Shown: positions 1 to 7,886, counted from the stretch's first letter. The stretch: 24,247 nucleotides of DNA from Deltaproteobacteria bacterium (GCA_019308655.1 JAFDHS010000012.1:1-24247); one strand, 5' to 3'. Numbers and translations: made by a program. The notes: a model not told the origin generated them from the sequence alone.

Positions 1-881
1 GCTTCCGCACCGGCTAACCTTTCAACCAGCTTGTAACCGATATTTCCGGCATTGAGATCGGGAAAAACCAGAACATTGGCCTGGCCGGCTATGGTGCTTC
101 CAGGGGCTTTTTTAGCGCCGACCGCTTTAACCAATGCGGCATCCGCCTGAAGTTCCCCGTCAGCTTCAAGGTCGGGGTTTGTTTCCTTGAGAATCTTTAA
201 AGCTTCCTGGACTTTTTCAACATTTTTATGTTTTGCGCTGCCTTTGGTTGAGAAAGACAATAGAGCGACCTTAGGAGTCGTTTCAAGAAAAGCGGAGCAG
301 CTATCGGCGGAAGCGGATGCAATCTCGGCCAGTTGCGCGGGATTCGGATCGGGATTGACTGCACAGTCGGCAAAAATAATTGAGCCGTCTTTACCGAATT
401 CTTGTTTAGGGGTAACCATTATAAAGCAGCTTGAAACGGTTTTCATGCCCGGTTTTGTTCCGATAACGCGAAGTGCTGCTCTTAAAACATTACCTGTCGT
501 ATTTTTAGCCCCTGCAACGGCACCATGGGCCATCCCTTTTTTAACCAGCATACAACCGAAGAATAATACATCCCTCATGGACTGTTCAGCCTCTTCGAGG
601 GTCATGCCTTTTGCTTTTCTCATTTCATAATATTCTTCATAAAAAGGCTTTAAATGTTCACTGGTGTTTGGGTCAATGAAGGTACAATTGACTGGATATC
701 CTTTGTCTTTAAAGGCTTTCTCCAGATCCGCCTCATTCCCGAGTATGATGACTTCTTTTGCTAAACTATTTTTTGCAATTTCATTTGCGGCATCAATTGT
801 TCGTTCGTCATCGCCTTCAGGTAAGACAATCGTTTTTTGTTTTGTTTTTGCAATATCCCAGAATTTTGACATCAAAGACAC
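1..881 (-). CDS. pta: Phosphate acetyltransferase (phosphotransacetylase), C-terminus cut by window edge
   Basis: Interconverts acetyl-CoA plus phosphate and acetyl phosphate plus CoA in the cytoplasm, the acetate activation/overflow step. 293 codons are visible. The start of the fold is clear (IVLPEGDDER at about 18-27). AGAKNTTGNVLRAAL at about 124-138 and the family block VFPDLNAGNIGYKLVERLAG near the visible end place it in the short PTA_PTB-type Pta family, normally about 330 residues, so roughly 35-40 residues lie outside. I chose GTG at 881 because GGAGG stands seven bases upstream; an in-frame ATG at 872 is possible but too far from that SD. No acetate kinase gene is visible, but one could lie beyond the left edge. 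A phosphate butyryltransferase is less likely given the sequence blocks. Confidence 0.93.
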   Translation of the reverse strand, partial: MSLMSKFWDIAKTKQKTIVLPEGDDERTIDAANEIAKNSLAKEVIILGNEADLEKAFKDKGYPVNCTFIDPNTSEHLKPFYEEYYEMRKAKGMTLEEAEQSMRDVLFFGCMLVKKGMAHGAVAGAKNTTGNVLRAALRVIGTKPGMKTVSSCFIMVTPKQEFGKDGSIIFADCAVNPDPNPAQLAEIASASADSCSAFLETTPKVALLSFSTKGSAKHKNVEKVQEALKILKETNPDLEADGELQADAALVKAVGAKKAPGSTIAGQANVLVFPDLNAGNIGYKLVERLAGAE

Positions 882-918
882 GATAGCACCTCCACTCTCC
901 ACTTTTATGATGATTAAA

Positions 919-953
919 TATAATGAGCCCGAGTTGCAAAAAGTCTCATTATA
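919..953. repeat. 9-bp perfect inverted repeat in the pta leader
   Basis: TATAATGAG (919-927) and CTCATTATA (945-953) are perfect inverted copies separated by 17 bases, so a TATAAT hexamer reads outward on each strand. It lies 38-72 bases upstream of the pta start. It could be an operator, an overlapping promoter pair or a leader hairpin. Only the symmetry is certain. Confidence 0.4.
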
Positions 954-1042
954 CGGTTGCAATTTTAACAATATAATTATTATATTAAGATTACGGGGAG
1001 CCAAAAAATAAAAATGGTTAAGGCGAAAAAAAGCCAGCCACC

Positions 1043-1130
1043 ATTGTGCTTCAAATAAACTGAATGGGTTTATTTTTTTAATTTTAAAAATAAAATTTAA
1101 ACTATACTACGCCTTTTTTTGAAGCGCAAT
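1043..1130. repeat. Nested inverted repeat upstream of the PPTase gene
   Basis: The outer arms are ATTGTGCTTCAAA (1043-1055) and TTTGAAGCGCAAT (1118-1130), matching as an inverted repeat at 12 of 13 positions. The mismatch is a G-U pair in RNA. Inside, AAATAAAC (1053-1060) pairs with GTTTATTT (1068-1075) and is followed by T residues, like a weak terminator. The arrangement resembles a small non-coding inverted-repeat element or an insulator between two divergent genes; nothing shows mobility. Confidence 0.45.
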
Positions 1131-1182
1131 AAAAAAATCCAATGTTAACATACATTAAGAGCTCTTTACGGAATTTTTAATT

Positions 1183-1836
1183 GTGTCAGGGATGGTGAAA
1201 ATTTTAATTTGCAGGGCAAAGCAAAGGAAGCGTATTTTAAAGAAAGTGGATCAGAATACAAAAAAAGTCGCTCTTTTTCCGGTAATACTCCAGGTTCCTT
1301 TTAAAAAGAAGCAGCTTAAAGGTAAAGAGCAGGTTGCATACCTTAGCAGGCATGCAAGGCGGGCCCTTCAAATGTCCGCCCGGAAGAGCGGCATCTTTTT
1401 GAGAACCCTTTTAAAGAACGAAAATGGTGCGCCCCTGCCTGTTGACGGAAACTTCTGGTCTCTTACGCACAAACCGGAATATGTTGCCGGTGTTGTTGCT
1501 TCGACAAGTACGGGTATTGATATCGAGAGAATAAGACCGTGCTCAGCGTCTCTTTTCAGAAAAGTTGCCGACGACAGGGAATGGGGTCTTGTTGATTCCG
1601 ATCCTTTGGAGCTTTTTTTTCGTTACTGGACTTCTAAAGAAGCGGTTCTTAAAGCGGCAGGGATAGGTCTTGTGGGCCTTTCAGAATGCCGGGTTGTAAA
1701 GGTAATAGACAAGAAGAATCTTATAATAAATTTCAGAAATAAAAATTGGCAAATAGAAAATTTTTTTTTCCAGGGGCATATCGCATCCGTAGCCCATAAT
1801 TTGTGCAGGATTAAATGGACACTTTCAAAAGCTTAA
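1183..1836 (+). CDS. Sfp-type 4'-phosphopantetheinyl transferase
   Basis: Transfers the phosphopantetheine arm from CoA to a serine of a carrier protein. The 217-residue frame carries the superfamily signature: FWSLTHK at 91-97, GIDIE at 111-115 (Asp113 and Glu115, Mg2+ ligands) and YWTSKEAVLKA at 148-158 (Glu153, Lys157). The length fits the Sfp/HetI group rather than the short AcpS. The start is uncertain: GTG 1183 and ATG 1192 are both weakly supported, no clear SD precedes either, and the Lys/Arg-rich first 30 residues may not be native. The carrier partner is unknown; no polyketide, peptide-synthetase or fatty-acid gene is present, so it may serve the general acyl carrier protein. Its TAA overlaps the rluD stop in the palindrome TTAA at 1833-1836. 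Confidence 0.85.
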   Translation: MSGMVKILICRAKQRKRILKKVDQNTKKVALFPVILQVPFKKKQLKGKEQVAYLSRHARRALQMSARKSGIFLRTLLKNENGAPLPVDGNFWSLTHKPEYVAGVVASTSTGIDIERIRPCSASLFRKVADDREWGLVDSDPLELFFRYWTSKEAVLKAAGIGLVGLSECRVVKVIDKKNLIINFRNKNWQIENFFFQGHIASVAHNLCRIKWTLSKA

Positions 1837-2798
1837 GAATATTTCAATCCGGCAATCAATCCCTTCATGTCTTCATGAACGGGTGCTTCAAAAAACAAAG
1901 ATTCACCGTTAACCGGATGAGTGAATTTAAGGCGCCATGCATGCAGCATTTGCCGTGAAGCTGATTTTACAAGGGTGCAAATATCCTGCCTTTTGTTTAT
2001 AAAATGATCGGTTCTCTTTCGGGGGCAGTATACCGGGTCTCCAACAACAGGATGATTGACGGCAGCACAATGAACTCTTATTTGATGTGTGCGGCCGGTT
2101 TTTAAATTTAACTCAAGTAATGTTGCGCCGTCAAAAGGTTCTCTGACTTTCCAGGTTGTTTCAGCAAAGCGGCTTCTACGGCTAAACGTTGACATTTTCT
2201 TTCTGTTGGAAGGATGTCGGCCGATTGGAAGTGTGATGCTTCCGGACTTGGAATCCATCTCGCCGTAAACAACTGCCAGGTACTTTTTTTGAACGGTTCT
2301 GTTTTTAAATTGAGATGCAAGTCCGGTATGCGCAAGATGGGTTTTTGCAACGACCATGATACCGGAGGTGTCCTTGTCCAGCCGGTGAACAATACCCGCT
2401 CTTATTTTTCCTCCCACACCTTCGAGGTCGGGGCAATGATACAGCAGACCATTGACCAGCGTTCCGGTGTAGTGTCCCGGTGCCGGGTGAACCACCAGTC
2501 CCGGTTGTTTGTTAATTACAATAATATATTTGTCTTCGTAGACGATATTTAACCGGATCGGCTCGGGTTCCAGGGGAAGCGGCTCCGGAGGAGGAATTCG
2601 TCCGCAAATCGTTTCACCTGATTTAACCCGATATCCAGGTTTTTTTAAAGCGTCATGAACACGTATCATTCCTTTTTGAATCAGGCGTGAAGCTATATTC
2701 CTGGAGCATAAAGGAATGAGGGAGGAAACAACGACATCAAGGCGTTTCCCGGAGTCGTTTGAGTTTACAAGAAAAGAAAAAGCACCTTTCTCAGACAT
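1833..2798 (-). CDS. rluD: RluD-family 23S rRNA pseudouridine synthase
   Basis: Isomerises uridines to pseudouridine in large-subunit rRNA. An N-terminal S4-like RNA-binding domain spans about residues 10-70 (GKRLDVVVSSL onward). The RluA-type catalytic domain follows, with VVHPAPGHYTGTLVNGLLYH at about 102-121, the catalytic motif HRLDKDTSG at 138-146 (Asp141 the nucleophile), and LKTGRTHQIRVH later. From the chosen ATG the protein has 321 residues, close to RluD. The open frame extends to a TTG at 2867 inside carD, but those extra residues precede the normal RluD N-terminus and are probably untranslated. The gap to the carD stop is 31 bases, so the two are likely co-transcribed. RluD is the best fit; RluC is less likely. 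Confidence 0.9.
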   Translation of the reverse strand: MSEKGAFSFLVNSNDSGKRLDVVVSSLIPLCSRNIASRLIQKGMIRVHDALKKPGYRVKSGETICGRIPPPEPLPLEPEPIRLNIVYEDKYIIVINKQPGLVVHPAPGHYTGTLVNGLLYHCPDLEGVGGKIRAGIVHRLDKDTSGIMVVAKTHLAHTGLASQFKNRTVQKKYLAVVYGEMDSKSGSITLPIGRHPSNRKKMSTFSRRSRFAETTWKVREPFDGATLLELNLKTGRTHQIRVHCAAVNHPVVGDPVYCPRKRTDHFINKRQDICTLVKSASRQMLHAWRLKFTHPVNGESLFFEAPVHEDMKGLIAGLKYS

Positions 2799-2829
2799 GA
2801 CTTCACTGGAAAACTTTTTCGGGAGCAAA

Positions 2830-3384
2830 TTATTGAAGGACTTCTTTGGGATTAAATAAAGATTCAATTTCAGACATCATGGAATTTTCATCCATGTTTT
2901 TGGCGGTGCAAAGTTCCTTTAATAGAAGACTCTGGGCTGTATCGAGGAGTTTACGCTCACCAAAAGACAAGTCCTTGGTCAGCTTGAGAAGGAAAAGATC
3001 TCTGAAAACCTCTGCCACATCATAAAGAGAACCGGTTTTTATCTTTTCCATGTATTCTCTGTATCGGCGATTCCAGGTCTGGTTGTCGAGTGAACCTTTC
3101 TTTCTGGTTAGCATCACCTTATAAACATTGGGAATATCATTCTTATTGATGACCTCTCTCAATCCTACTGATGCTACGTTGGAAGTGGGAATCATTATAA
3201 CCATTGCGTTTTCAAGAATCTTCATGATGTAAAAATCATGTGTTTCCCCGTTGATTACACGGCTTTCAATAGATTCGATACGACCGACTCCATGGGCAGG
3301 ATAAACGGCAAGGTCACCTACGTTAAAGTGCTTGATGGATCCTTTTTCAATCTGGACTTTCTCTTTAATTGCTTTTTCAGCCAT
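2830..3384 (-). CDS. carD: CarD/CdnL-family RNA polymerase-binding regulator
   Basis: Binds the RNA polymerase beta subunit and stabilises open promoter complexes, often at rRNA and other growth genes. The N-terminal CarD_CdnL_TRCF domain is clear: FNVGDLAVYPAHGVGRIESI at about 20-39, and later FYIMKILENAMVIMIPTSN. The helical C-terminal DNA-contacting part includes NRRYREYMEKIKTGSLYDVA. From the chosen ATG it has 184 residues, in the family range. The frame runs on upstream to a TTG at 3450, adding a hydrophobic stretch that looks like a membrane anchor. That start lies at or before the predicted transcription start, so the stretch is rejected. A promoter lies at 3426-3454. rluD follows on the same strand. 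Confidence 0.9.
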   Translation of the reverse strand: MAEKAIKEKVQIEKGSIKHFNVGDLAVYPAHGVGRIESIESRVINGETHDFYIMKILENAMVIMIPTSNVASVGLREVINKNDIPNVYKVMLTRKKGSLDNQTWNRRYREYMEKIKTGSLYDVAEVFRDLFLLKLTKDLSFGERKLLDTAQSLLLKELCTAKNMDENSMMSEIESLFNPKEVLQ

Positions 3385-3425
3385 TTGTTTCACCAACGTC
3401 TTTAATAAGAATAAAAAATAAAACA

Positions 3426-3454
3426 ATGATACCGTAATTAAAAAAATCAATCAA
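3426..3454 (-). promoter_or_regulatory. sigma70-type promoter for carD
   Basis: On the minus strand TTGATT (3454-3449) and TATCAT (3431-3426) are separated by exactly 17 bases, matching 4 of 6 and 5 of 6 consensus positions. Transcription would begin near 3419, leaving about 35 bases of leader before the carD ATG. The -35 box lies four bases past the hppA terminator hairpin. Confidence 0.65.
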
Positions 3455-3458
3455 CTAA

Positions 3459-3494
3459 AAAAGGGATTGACGATTTTAATCGTCAATCCCTTTT
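3459..3494 (-). terminator. Strong hairpin terminator after hppA
   Basis: AAAAGGGATTGACGA (3459-3473) pairs perfectly with TCGTCAATCCCTTTT (3480-3494) around a six-base loop. Because of its A and T flanks it could work in both directions. It sits 42 bases past the hppA stop and just before the carD promoter, so it should end the upstream minus-strand transcript. Confidence 0.85.
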
Positions 3495-3535
3495 CATGTT
3501 AACCCATTATAAAACCTGAAATAATCCCCGATATT

Positions 3536-5545
3536 TTAAATGAGGAAAGGCACCAGAAGGAGTGCAACAACGTTCAGGATCTTGATCATCGGGTTTACAG
3601 CAGGTCCGGCGGTATCTTTGTAGGGGTCGCCTATGGTGTCGCCGGTTACGGCAGCTTTATGTGCTTCGCTTCCTTTGCCGCCAAGGTGACCGTCTTCGAT
3701 GTATTTTTTGGCGTTATCCCATGCAGCACCACCGGTTGTCATGGAGAGGGCAACAAAAACACCGGTTACGATACTACCGATCAGAAGTCCGCCCAGAGCG
3801 ATTTTGCCGAGGAGAAGGCCGACCAGAATCGGTGTAATTACGGGCAGAAGCGCAGGAACCATCATTTCTCTAAGCGCAAACTTTGTTACGATATCAACGC
3901 ATGCAGCATAGTCGGGTTTTGCTGTCCTTTCCATGATTCCGGGAATTTCACGGAACTGGCGCCTGACTTCCTCAACAACGGCGGCGCCTGCATTTCCAAC
4001 CGCTTTCATTGCAAAGGAAGCAAAAAGATAAGGAAGAAGACCGCCGATAAAAAGACCGATAATAACATTTACATCACTCAGATCAAAAGTCAGAGCGCCT
4101 TCTTTTCCGTGAATAGCGAATTCCTGAACATAGCATGAAAAGAGAACCAGAGCGGCAAGAGCGGCAGAACCGATGGCATACCCTTTGGTAACGGCCTTTG
4201 TGGTATTTCCAACAGCATCCAGCGGATCGGTTACGGCGCGAACGCTTTCATCCATATCAGCCATCTCGGCAATACCGCCTGCATTATCCGTAATGGGACC
4301 GTATGCATCAATTGCGATAACCATACCGGTCATGGAAAGCATGGACATGGCTGCCATTGCGATTCCGTAAATTCCTGCAAAATTGAAGGCCAGTCCGATG
4401 CCGAGGCAGATGGCGAGAACCGGAGCTGCTGTTGACTGCATGCTGACGGCAAGACCGGCGATAACGTTGGTGCCGTGTCCTGTTGTTGAGGCCTCTGCAA
4501 TATCCTTAACCGGTTTGTAAATACCGGTGTAGTATTCGGTAATGATAACGATTACTACTGTAAGTACAAGACCGATAAGGGTACAATAATAAATTGACAT
4601 TGCCGTGGTTCCGGGAATGTCAACCATCATCTTATTCGCTGCGTAATAGAATGCGACTGCCGCAATGATTGCGGCGCCGAACATACCCTTGTAAAGGGCG
4701 CCCATGATGTATTGGGTTTTGCCGAGTCTTACGAAAAAGACGGCGATCATGGAGGAGACGATTGAAATCGAACCGAGTACGAGTGGAAATAATACAGCCA
4801 TTTGCTGTTCGGGAAAAAGAAGGTGACCCAAAAGCATTGCAGCAACGGCAGTTACCGCGTAAGTTTCGAAAAGGTCAGCAGCCATTCCGGCACAGTCCCC
4901 AACGTTATCACCAACATTATCTGCGATTGTTGCCGGGTTTCTCGGATCATCTTCAGGAATGCCGGCCTCAACTTTTCCAACCAGGTCTGCGCCAACATCA
5001 GCGCCCTTGGTAAAGATACCGCCGCCGAGTCTTGCAAAGATGGAAATCAGGCTTCCACCAAAACCGAGTGCAACAAGAGGCATAATTTCATGTGTGTACA
5101 TATAGAATCCGGCAACGGAAGTCAGTGCCAGACCGGCAACGATCATACCGGTAACCGAACCGCCTCTGAAAGCAAGGGCAAGTCCTGCAGCCAAACCTTT
5201 TCTTGCGGCTTCAGCCGTTCTTACATTGGCAATAACAGAGACTCGCATTCCGATATAACCGGCTATAAAAGAAGCAACGGCGCCGATCAGAAAGCCTAAA
5301 GCGGTCTGACTGCCCATTGTTGCGAAAATAACGACAAAAATAACAGCACCGGCAGCACCCATGCTTTTGAGCTGACGATTAAGATATGCGATTGCGCCTT
5401 CTTGAATTGCGGTGGCTATTTCCGTCATTTTTGCGTTTCCAGCCGGTGCACTTTTGACGACTCCGGCCAGAACCAGAGCAAACAGTATTCCAGATATACC
5501 GACCAGTGTGCTTATCAATGGAATGTTATTCATTACAAATTCCAT
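3536..5545 (-). CDS. hppA: Membrane-bound proton-pumping pyrophosphatase, K+-independent type
   Basis: Hydrolyses cytoplasmic pyrophosphate and pumps H+ across the membrane. The 669-residue protein is full length and consists mostly of transmembrane helices. The PPi/Mg2+ site is intact: DVGADLVGKVEAGIPEDDPR around residues 183-202, followed by NPATIADNVGDNVGDCAG. The C-terminal acidic/lysine block GDTIGDPYKDTAGPAVNP is also present. The sequence GNTTKAVTKG puts Lys at about position 450, where K+-dependent enzymes have Ala; this is the signature of the K+-independent, H+-pumping class. I start at ATG 5545 because GGAGGG lies five to six bases upstream; an in-frame ATG at 5557 overlaps that SD. 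It follows pth after 38 bases and ends before a strong terminator. Confidence 0.96.
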   Translation of the reverse strand: MEFVMNNIPLISTLVGISGILFALVLAGVVKSAPAGNAKMTEIATAIQEGAIAYLNRQLKSMGAAGAVIFVVIFATMGSQTALGFLIGAVASFIAGYIGMRVSVIANVRTAEAARKGLAAGLALAFRGGSVTGMIVAGLALTSVAGFYMYTHEIMPLVALGFGGSLISIFARLGGGIFTKGADVGADLVGKVEAGIPEDDPRNPATIADNVGDNVGDCAGMAADLFETYAVTAVAAMLLGHLLFPEQQMAVLFPLVLGSISIVSSMIAVFFVRLGKTQYIMGALYKGMFGAAIIAAVAFYYAANKMMVDIPGTTAMSIYYCTLIGLVLTVVIVIITEYYTGIYKPVKDIAEASTTGHGTNVIAGLAVSMQSTAAPVLAICLGIGLAFNFAGIYGIAMAAMSMLSMTGMVIAIDAYGPITDNAGGIAEMADMDESVRAVTDPLDAVGNTTKAVTKGYAIGSAALAALVLFSCYVQEFAIHGKEGALTFDLSDVNVIIGLFIGGLLPYLFASFAMKAVGNAGAAVVEEVRRQFREIPGIMERTAKPDYAACVDIVTKFALREMMVPALLPVITPILVGLLLGKIALGGLLIGSIVTGVFVALSMTTGGAAWDNAKKYIEDGHLGGKGSEAHKAAVTGDTIGDPYKDTAGPAVNPMIKILNVVALLLVPFLI

Positions 5546-5549
5546 ATTT

Positions 5550-5555
5550 CCCTCC
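5550..5555 (-). promoter_or_regulatory. Ribosome binding site that fixes the hppA start
   Basis: GGAGGG on the minus strand lies four bases before ATG 5545. The alternative in-frame ATG at 5557 partly overlaps it and has no SD of its own. Confidence 0.75.
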
Positions 5556-5583
5556 ATTCGATTTTAACATAAACCATGATCAT

Positions 5584-6162
5584 TTAATTAGAATTAAATT
5601 GACTCATCCCTTGTTTTAAGCCGTTACTGAGTATCGTAACGGTTGCATCCCTTGCTCTTGTTATGATCGGGTTCAGATGCTTTGTTTCATCAGCTGAAAA
5701 CCTTTCCAGTACATGACCAACAACATGAATGCGAGCGTCGGGACGTCCGATGCCAATGCGAATACGTACAAAATCACCACCCCCAAAGGCATCAATTAAA
5801 GACCTTATTCCATTATGTCCCCCATGCCCTCCTTTCTCTTTTATTTTTATTCTGCCATAAGTGAGGTCTATGTCGTCATGAATAACCAACATATCCCCAC
5901 ATAATATATTAAAATATTGTGCAAGCTTTTGCGTCGGCGGTCCGCTTCGATTCATAAAGGCCATCGGTTTTGCAAGAATAACAGGATTGCCGTTTATGGA
6001 TCCACAACCGAATAGAGCATCAAATTTTTGCTTGTCGAGTGGTATTGAGTAGGTGTCTGCGATTTCATCAACAACCATGAATCCAAGATTGTGACGGGTC
6101 TTTGCATACTTGTCACCTGGGTTTCCAAGACCGACAATGAGGCGAATTCTCTCGATAGACAT
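5584..6162 (-). CDS. pth: Peptidyl-tRNA hydrolase
   Basis: Releases peptides from prematurely dropped peptidyl-tRNA. At 192 residues it has the usual length, and the active-site residues are visible: Asn14 in VGLGNPG, His24 in TRHNLGF (catalytic base), Asn71 in FMNRSG, Asp96 in IHDDIDL, and Asn117 in GGHGGHNGIRS. FMNRSG carries Arg where Leu is common, which should be harmless. The gene begins eight bases after the rplY stop and is followed 38 bases later by hppA, so it sits inside a polycistronic unit. Confidence 0.96.
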   Translation of the reverse strand: MSIERIRLIVGLGNPGDKYAKTRHNLGFMVVDEIADTYSIPLDKQKFDALFGCGSINGNPVILAKPMAFMNRSGPPTQKLAQYFNILCGDMLVIHDDIDLTYGRIKIKEKGGHGGHNGIRSLIDAFGGGDFVRIRIGIGRPDARIHVVGHVLERFSADETKHLNPIITRARDATVTILSNGLKQGMSQFNSN

Positions 6163-6170
6163 AACTTCTT

Positions 6171-6815
6171 TTATTCTTCGCCGCCACCAGCTTCAGCTTC
6201 AGCTTCGACTGCTTCTTCCTCAGCAACTTCTTCTTCCGTTACTTCTTCAACTTCTCTCTTGGGAACAACAACGGTAGCAACGGTAAAATTAACATCTGAA
6301 GGAAATTCAGTATTCCCTTCAGCAGAGATGTCGTTGATATGAATCGAATCTCCCACATCAAGATCCGTAACATCGATATCAATTGAGTTGGGTATTTCCT
6401 GGGGCAGACACATGACTTCAAGTTCTTTTCGGATGAGCTGAAGAATGCCGCCGAGTTCAACTCCCTTTGAAATTCCGGTTATGGTAACAGGAACCTTAAC
6501 TGTTATCTTCTTCGCCATATCTACTTCATAGAAGTCAACATGCAGAAAGTTGCGTGAGACAGGATCAACCTGCAATTCCTTTATCATTGCAGATCTTGGC
6601 GTGTCCGTGTTTCCTACAACAAGATTCATAAGAATCTGACTCGCTCTGTTCTTTTTTAGTAAAAGCTCAAGATCCCGTGTATTAAGGGAAATTTTAACAG
6701 GTTCAACTCCTTTACCATAAAGTACGGCAGGTATCTGCCCCTGGCGTCGGAGAGCACGCGCATAGCCATTGCCTGTGGATTCTCTTATATTAGTTTTAAG
6801 TTCATGTAACTCCAA
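6171..6815 (-). CDS. rplY: Ribosomal protein bL25, long CTC/TL5 type
   Basis: Binds 5S rRNA in the large ribosomal subunit. From the chosen start it has 214 residues: an L25 domain (ELKTNIRESTGNGYARALRR onward, with IPAVLYGKG), the second beta domain of the TL5/CTC form, and a very acidic C-terminal tail (VEEVTEEEVAEEEAVEAEAE). The open frame could begin upstream near 6920 inside prs, but a strong AAGGAGG lies seven to eight bases before TTG 6815, and the family N-terminus starts right there. I therefore call a TTG start. It lies 34 bases after the prs stop and eight before pth. Confidence 0.93.
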   Translation of the reverse strand: MELHELKTNIRESTGNGYARALRRQGQIPAVLYGKGVEPVKISLNTRDLELLLKKNRASQILMNLVVGNTDTPRSAMIKELQVDPVSRNFLHVDFYEVDMAKKITVKVPVTITGISKGVELGGILQLIRKELEVMCLPQEIPNSIDIDVTDLDVGDSIHINDISAEGNTEFPSDVNFTVATVVVPKREVEEVTEEEVAEEEAVEAEAEAGGGEE

Positions 6816-6822
6816 AAATACT

Positions 6823-6829
6823 CCTCCTT
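6823..6829 (-). promoter_or_regulatory. Strong ribosome binding site selecting a TTG start for rplY
   Basis: AAGGAGG on the minus strand, seven bases before TTG 6815. No ATG or GTG in frame sits at a comparable distance, so the non-standard TTG is the likely initiator. Confidence 0.75.
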
Positions 6830-6849
6830 GAAATGTATCCTTAAATTTT

Positions 6850-7791
6850 TTATACAAACAGCGAGGTAACGGAATCGCCTTTATGGCTGCGAATGATCGC
6901 TTCACCAACGAGTTCGGCAATAGAGAGGACTTTTATCTTATCGCATGCCGCAGCCTTACTGTTTAATGGAATGGTATCCGTTGTAATTAAACTTTTCAGG
7001 ACTGAATCTGCTATTCTGTCAACTGCCGGACCGGATAAGACCGGATGGGAACAACATGCATGAACCTCGGCTGCACCATTTTCCATGATGGCGTTTGCGG
7101 CTTCTGTCAATGTGCCGGCAGTATCAACCATGTCATCAAGTATAATCGCTGTTTTTCCTTTAACATCGCCAATGATTGCCATTGCCTTGGCTTTGTTCGG
7201 TGCATGCCTGCGCTTGTCGACAATGGCAAGGTCTGCTTTAAGGCGTTTGGCAAAGGCTCTTGCTCTTTCCGCCCCGCCTGCATCCGGAGAAACCATTACG
7301 AAATTATCTTTATTATAATGATTTTTGATGTGTGCTAATATAACAGGAGCTGCATAAAGATTATCCACCGGGATATTAAAAAAACCCTGAATCTGTCCGG
7401 CATGCAAATCCATTGTTATTACTCGGTTTGCACCGGCTGTTGTAAGAAGATCAGCGATCATTTTTGCACTTATGGGAACACGGGGAGCTACTTTTTTATC
7501 CTGACGGGCGTAACCGTAATAGGGGATAACCGCAGTTATCCTTCTGGTGGAAGAACGCTTGAGGGCATCTATCATAAGAAGTAGTTCAACCAGATTGTCG
7601 TTCACGGGTGAACATGTTGACTGAACAACAAAAGCATCTTTTGACCTTACGTTTTCGTGTATCTCAATTTGTATTTCGCCATCGCTGAAAGTTTTTACCT
7701 TGGCATTGCCAAGAGGTTTGTTCAGATAGCCGGATATTTTTTTAGCAAGTACGGGATTTGAATTCCCTGTAAATATTGTAAATTTATTCAT
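6850..7791 (-). CDS. prs: Ribose-phosphate pyrophosphokinase (PRPP synthetase)
   Basis: Makes PRPP from ribose 5-phosphate and ATP for nucleotide, His and Trp synthesis. The 313-residue protein is a complete class I enzyme. It shows FSDGEIQIEIHENVR at 35-49, the flexible loop YYGYARQDKK at 91-100, His130 in MDLHAGQIQGFF, VSPDAGGAERARAFAKRL at 167-184, the catalytic VDKRR at 191-195, and the PRPP-binding loop DDMVDTAGT at 219-227. The ATG at 7791 lacks a convincing SD. It stands 95 bases downstream of tRNA-Gln, the expected position in this conserved order. Confidence 0.97.
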   Translation of the reverse strand: MNKFTIFTGNSNPVLAKKISGYLNKPLGNAKVKTFSDGEIQIEIHENVRSKDAFVVQSTCSPVNDNLVELLLMIDALKRSSTRRITAVIPYYGYARQDKKVAPRVPISAKMIADLLTTAGANRVITMDLHAGQIQGFFNIPVDNLYAAPVILAHIKNHYNKDNFVMVSPDAGGAERARAFAKRLKADLAIVDKRRHAPNKAKAMAIIGDVKGKTAIILDDMVDTAGTLTEAANAIMENGAAEVHACCSHPVLSGPAVDRIADSVLKSLITTDTIPLNSKAAACDKIKVLSIAELVGEAIIRSHKGDSVTSLFV

Positions 7792-7886
7792 TTATGTTGT
7801 CGTTTCTTTATCAATGCGTAAAAATTTTGGGATAAGATCATTTAAGAATTTTGATGAAACCATCTTTTTTCAACACATTAAAAAAA

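Larger units (their letters stand above)
882..1182. other. AT-rich divergent intergenic region between pta and the PPTase gene
   Basis: No convincing gene is seen. It should hold the pta promoter (minus) and the PPTase promoter (plus). A perfect TATAAT on the minus strand occupies 948-953 but has no good -35 partner. It lies in the right arm of a 9-bp inverted repeat (919-927 with 945-953) inside the pta leader. Further right, 1043-1130 is bracketed by 13-base arms forming an inverted repeat with one mismatch, with a smaller AT-rich hairpin inside. Confidence 0.6.

Noticed and set aside
187..1011. Plus-strand open frames of 147 and 115 codons
   Set aside because: They lie antisense to, or run off the start of, the clear minus-strand pta frame, and their translations show no family features.
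1183..1836. PPTase as the marker of a secondary-metabolite cluster
   Set aside because: No synthase, synthetase or carrier gene is nearby; the neighbours are pta, rluD and carD.
3385..3450. Hydrophobic N-terminal extension of CarD that looks like a membrane anchor
   Set aside because: It needs a TTG start located at or before the predicted transcription start. CarD proteins begin close to the ATG at 3384.
3659..5299. Several plus-strand open frames antisense to hppA
   Set aside because: They are mirror frames of a strongly conserved membrane protein, with no SD and no recognisable domains.
6816..6920. Longer N-terminus for bL25 reaching into prs
   Set aside because: The added residues do not match L25, whereas a strong AAGGAGG selects TTG 6815.
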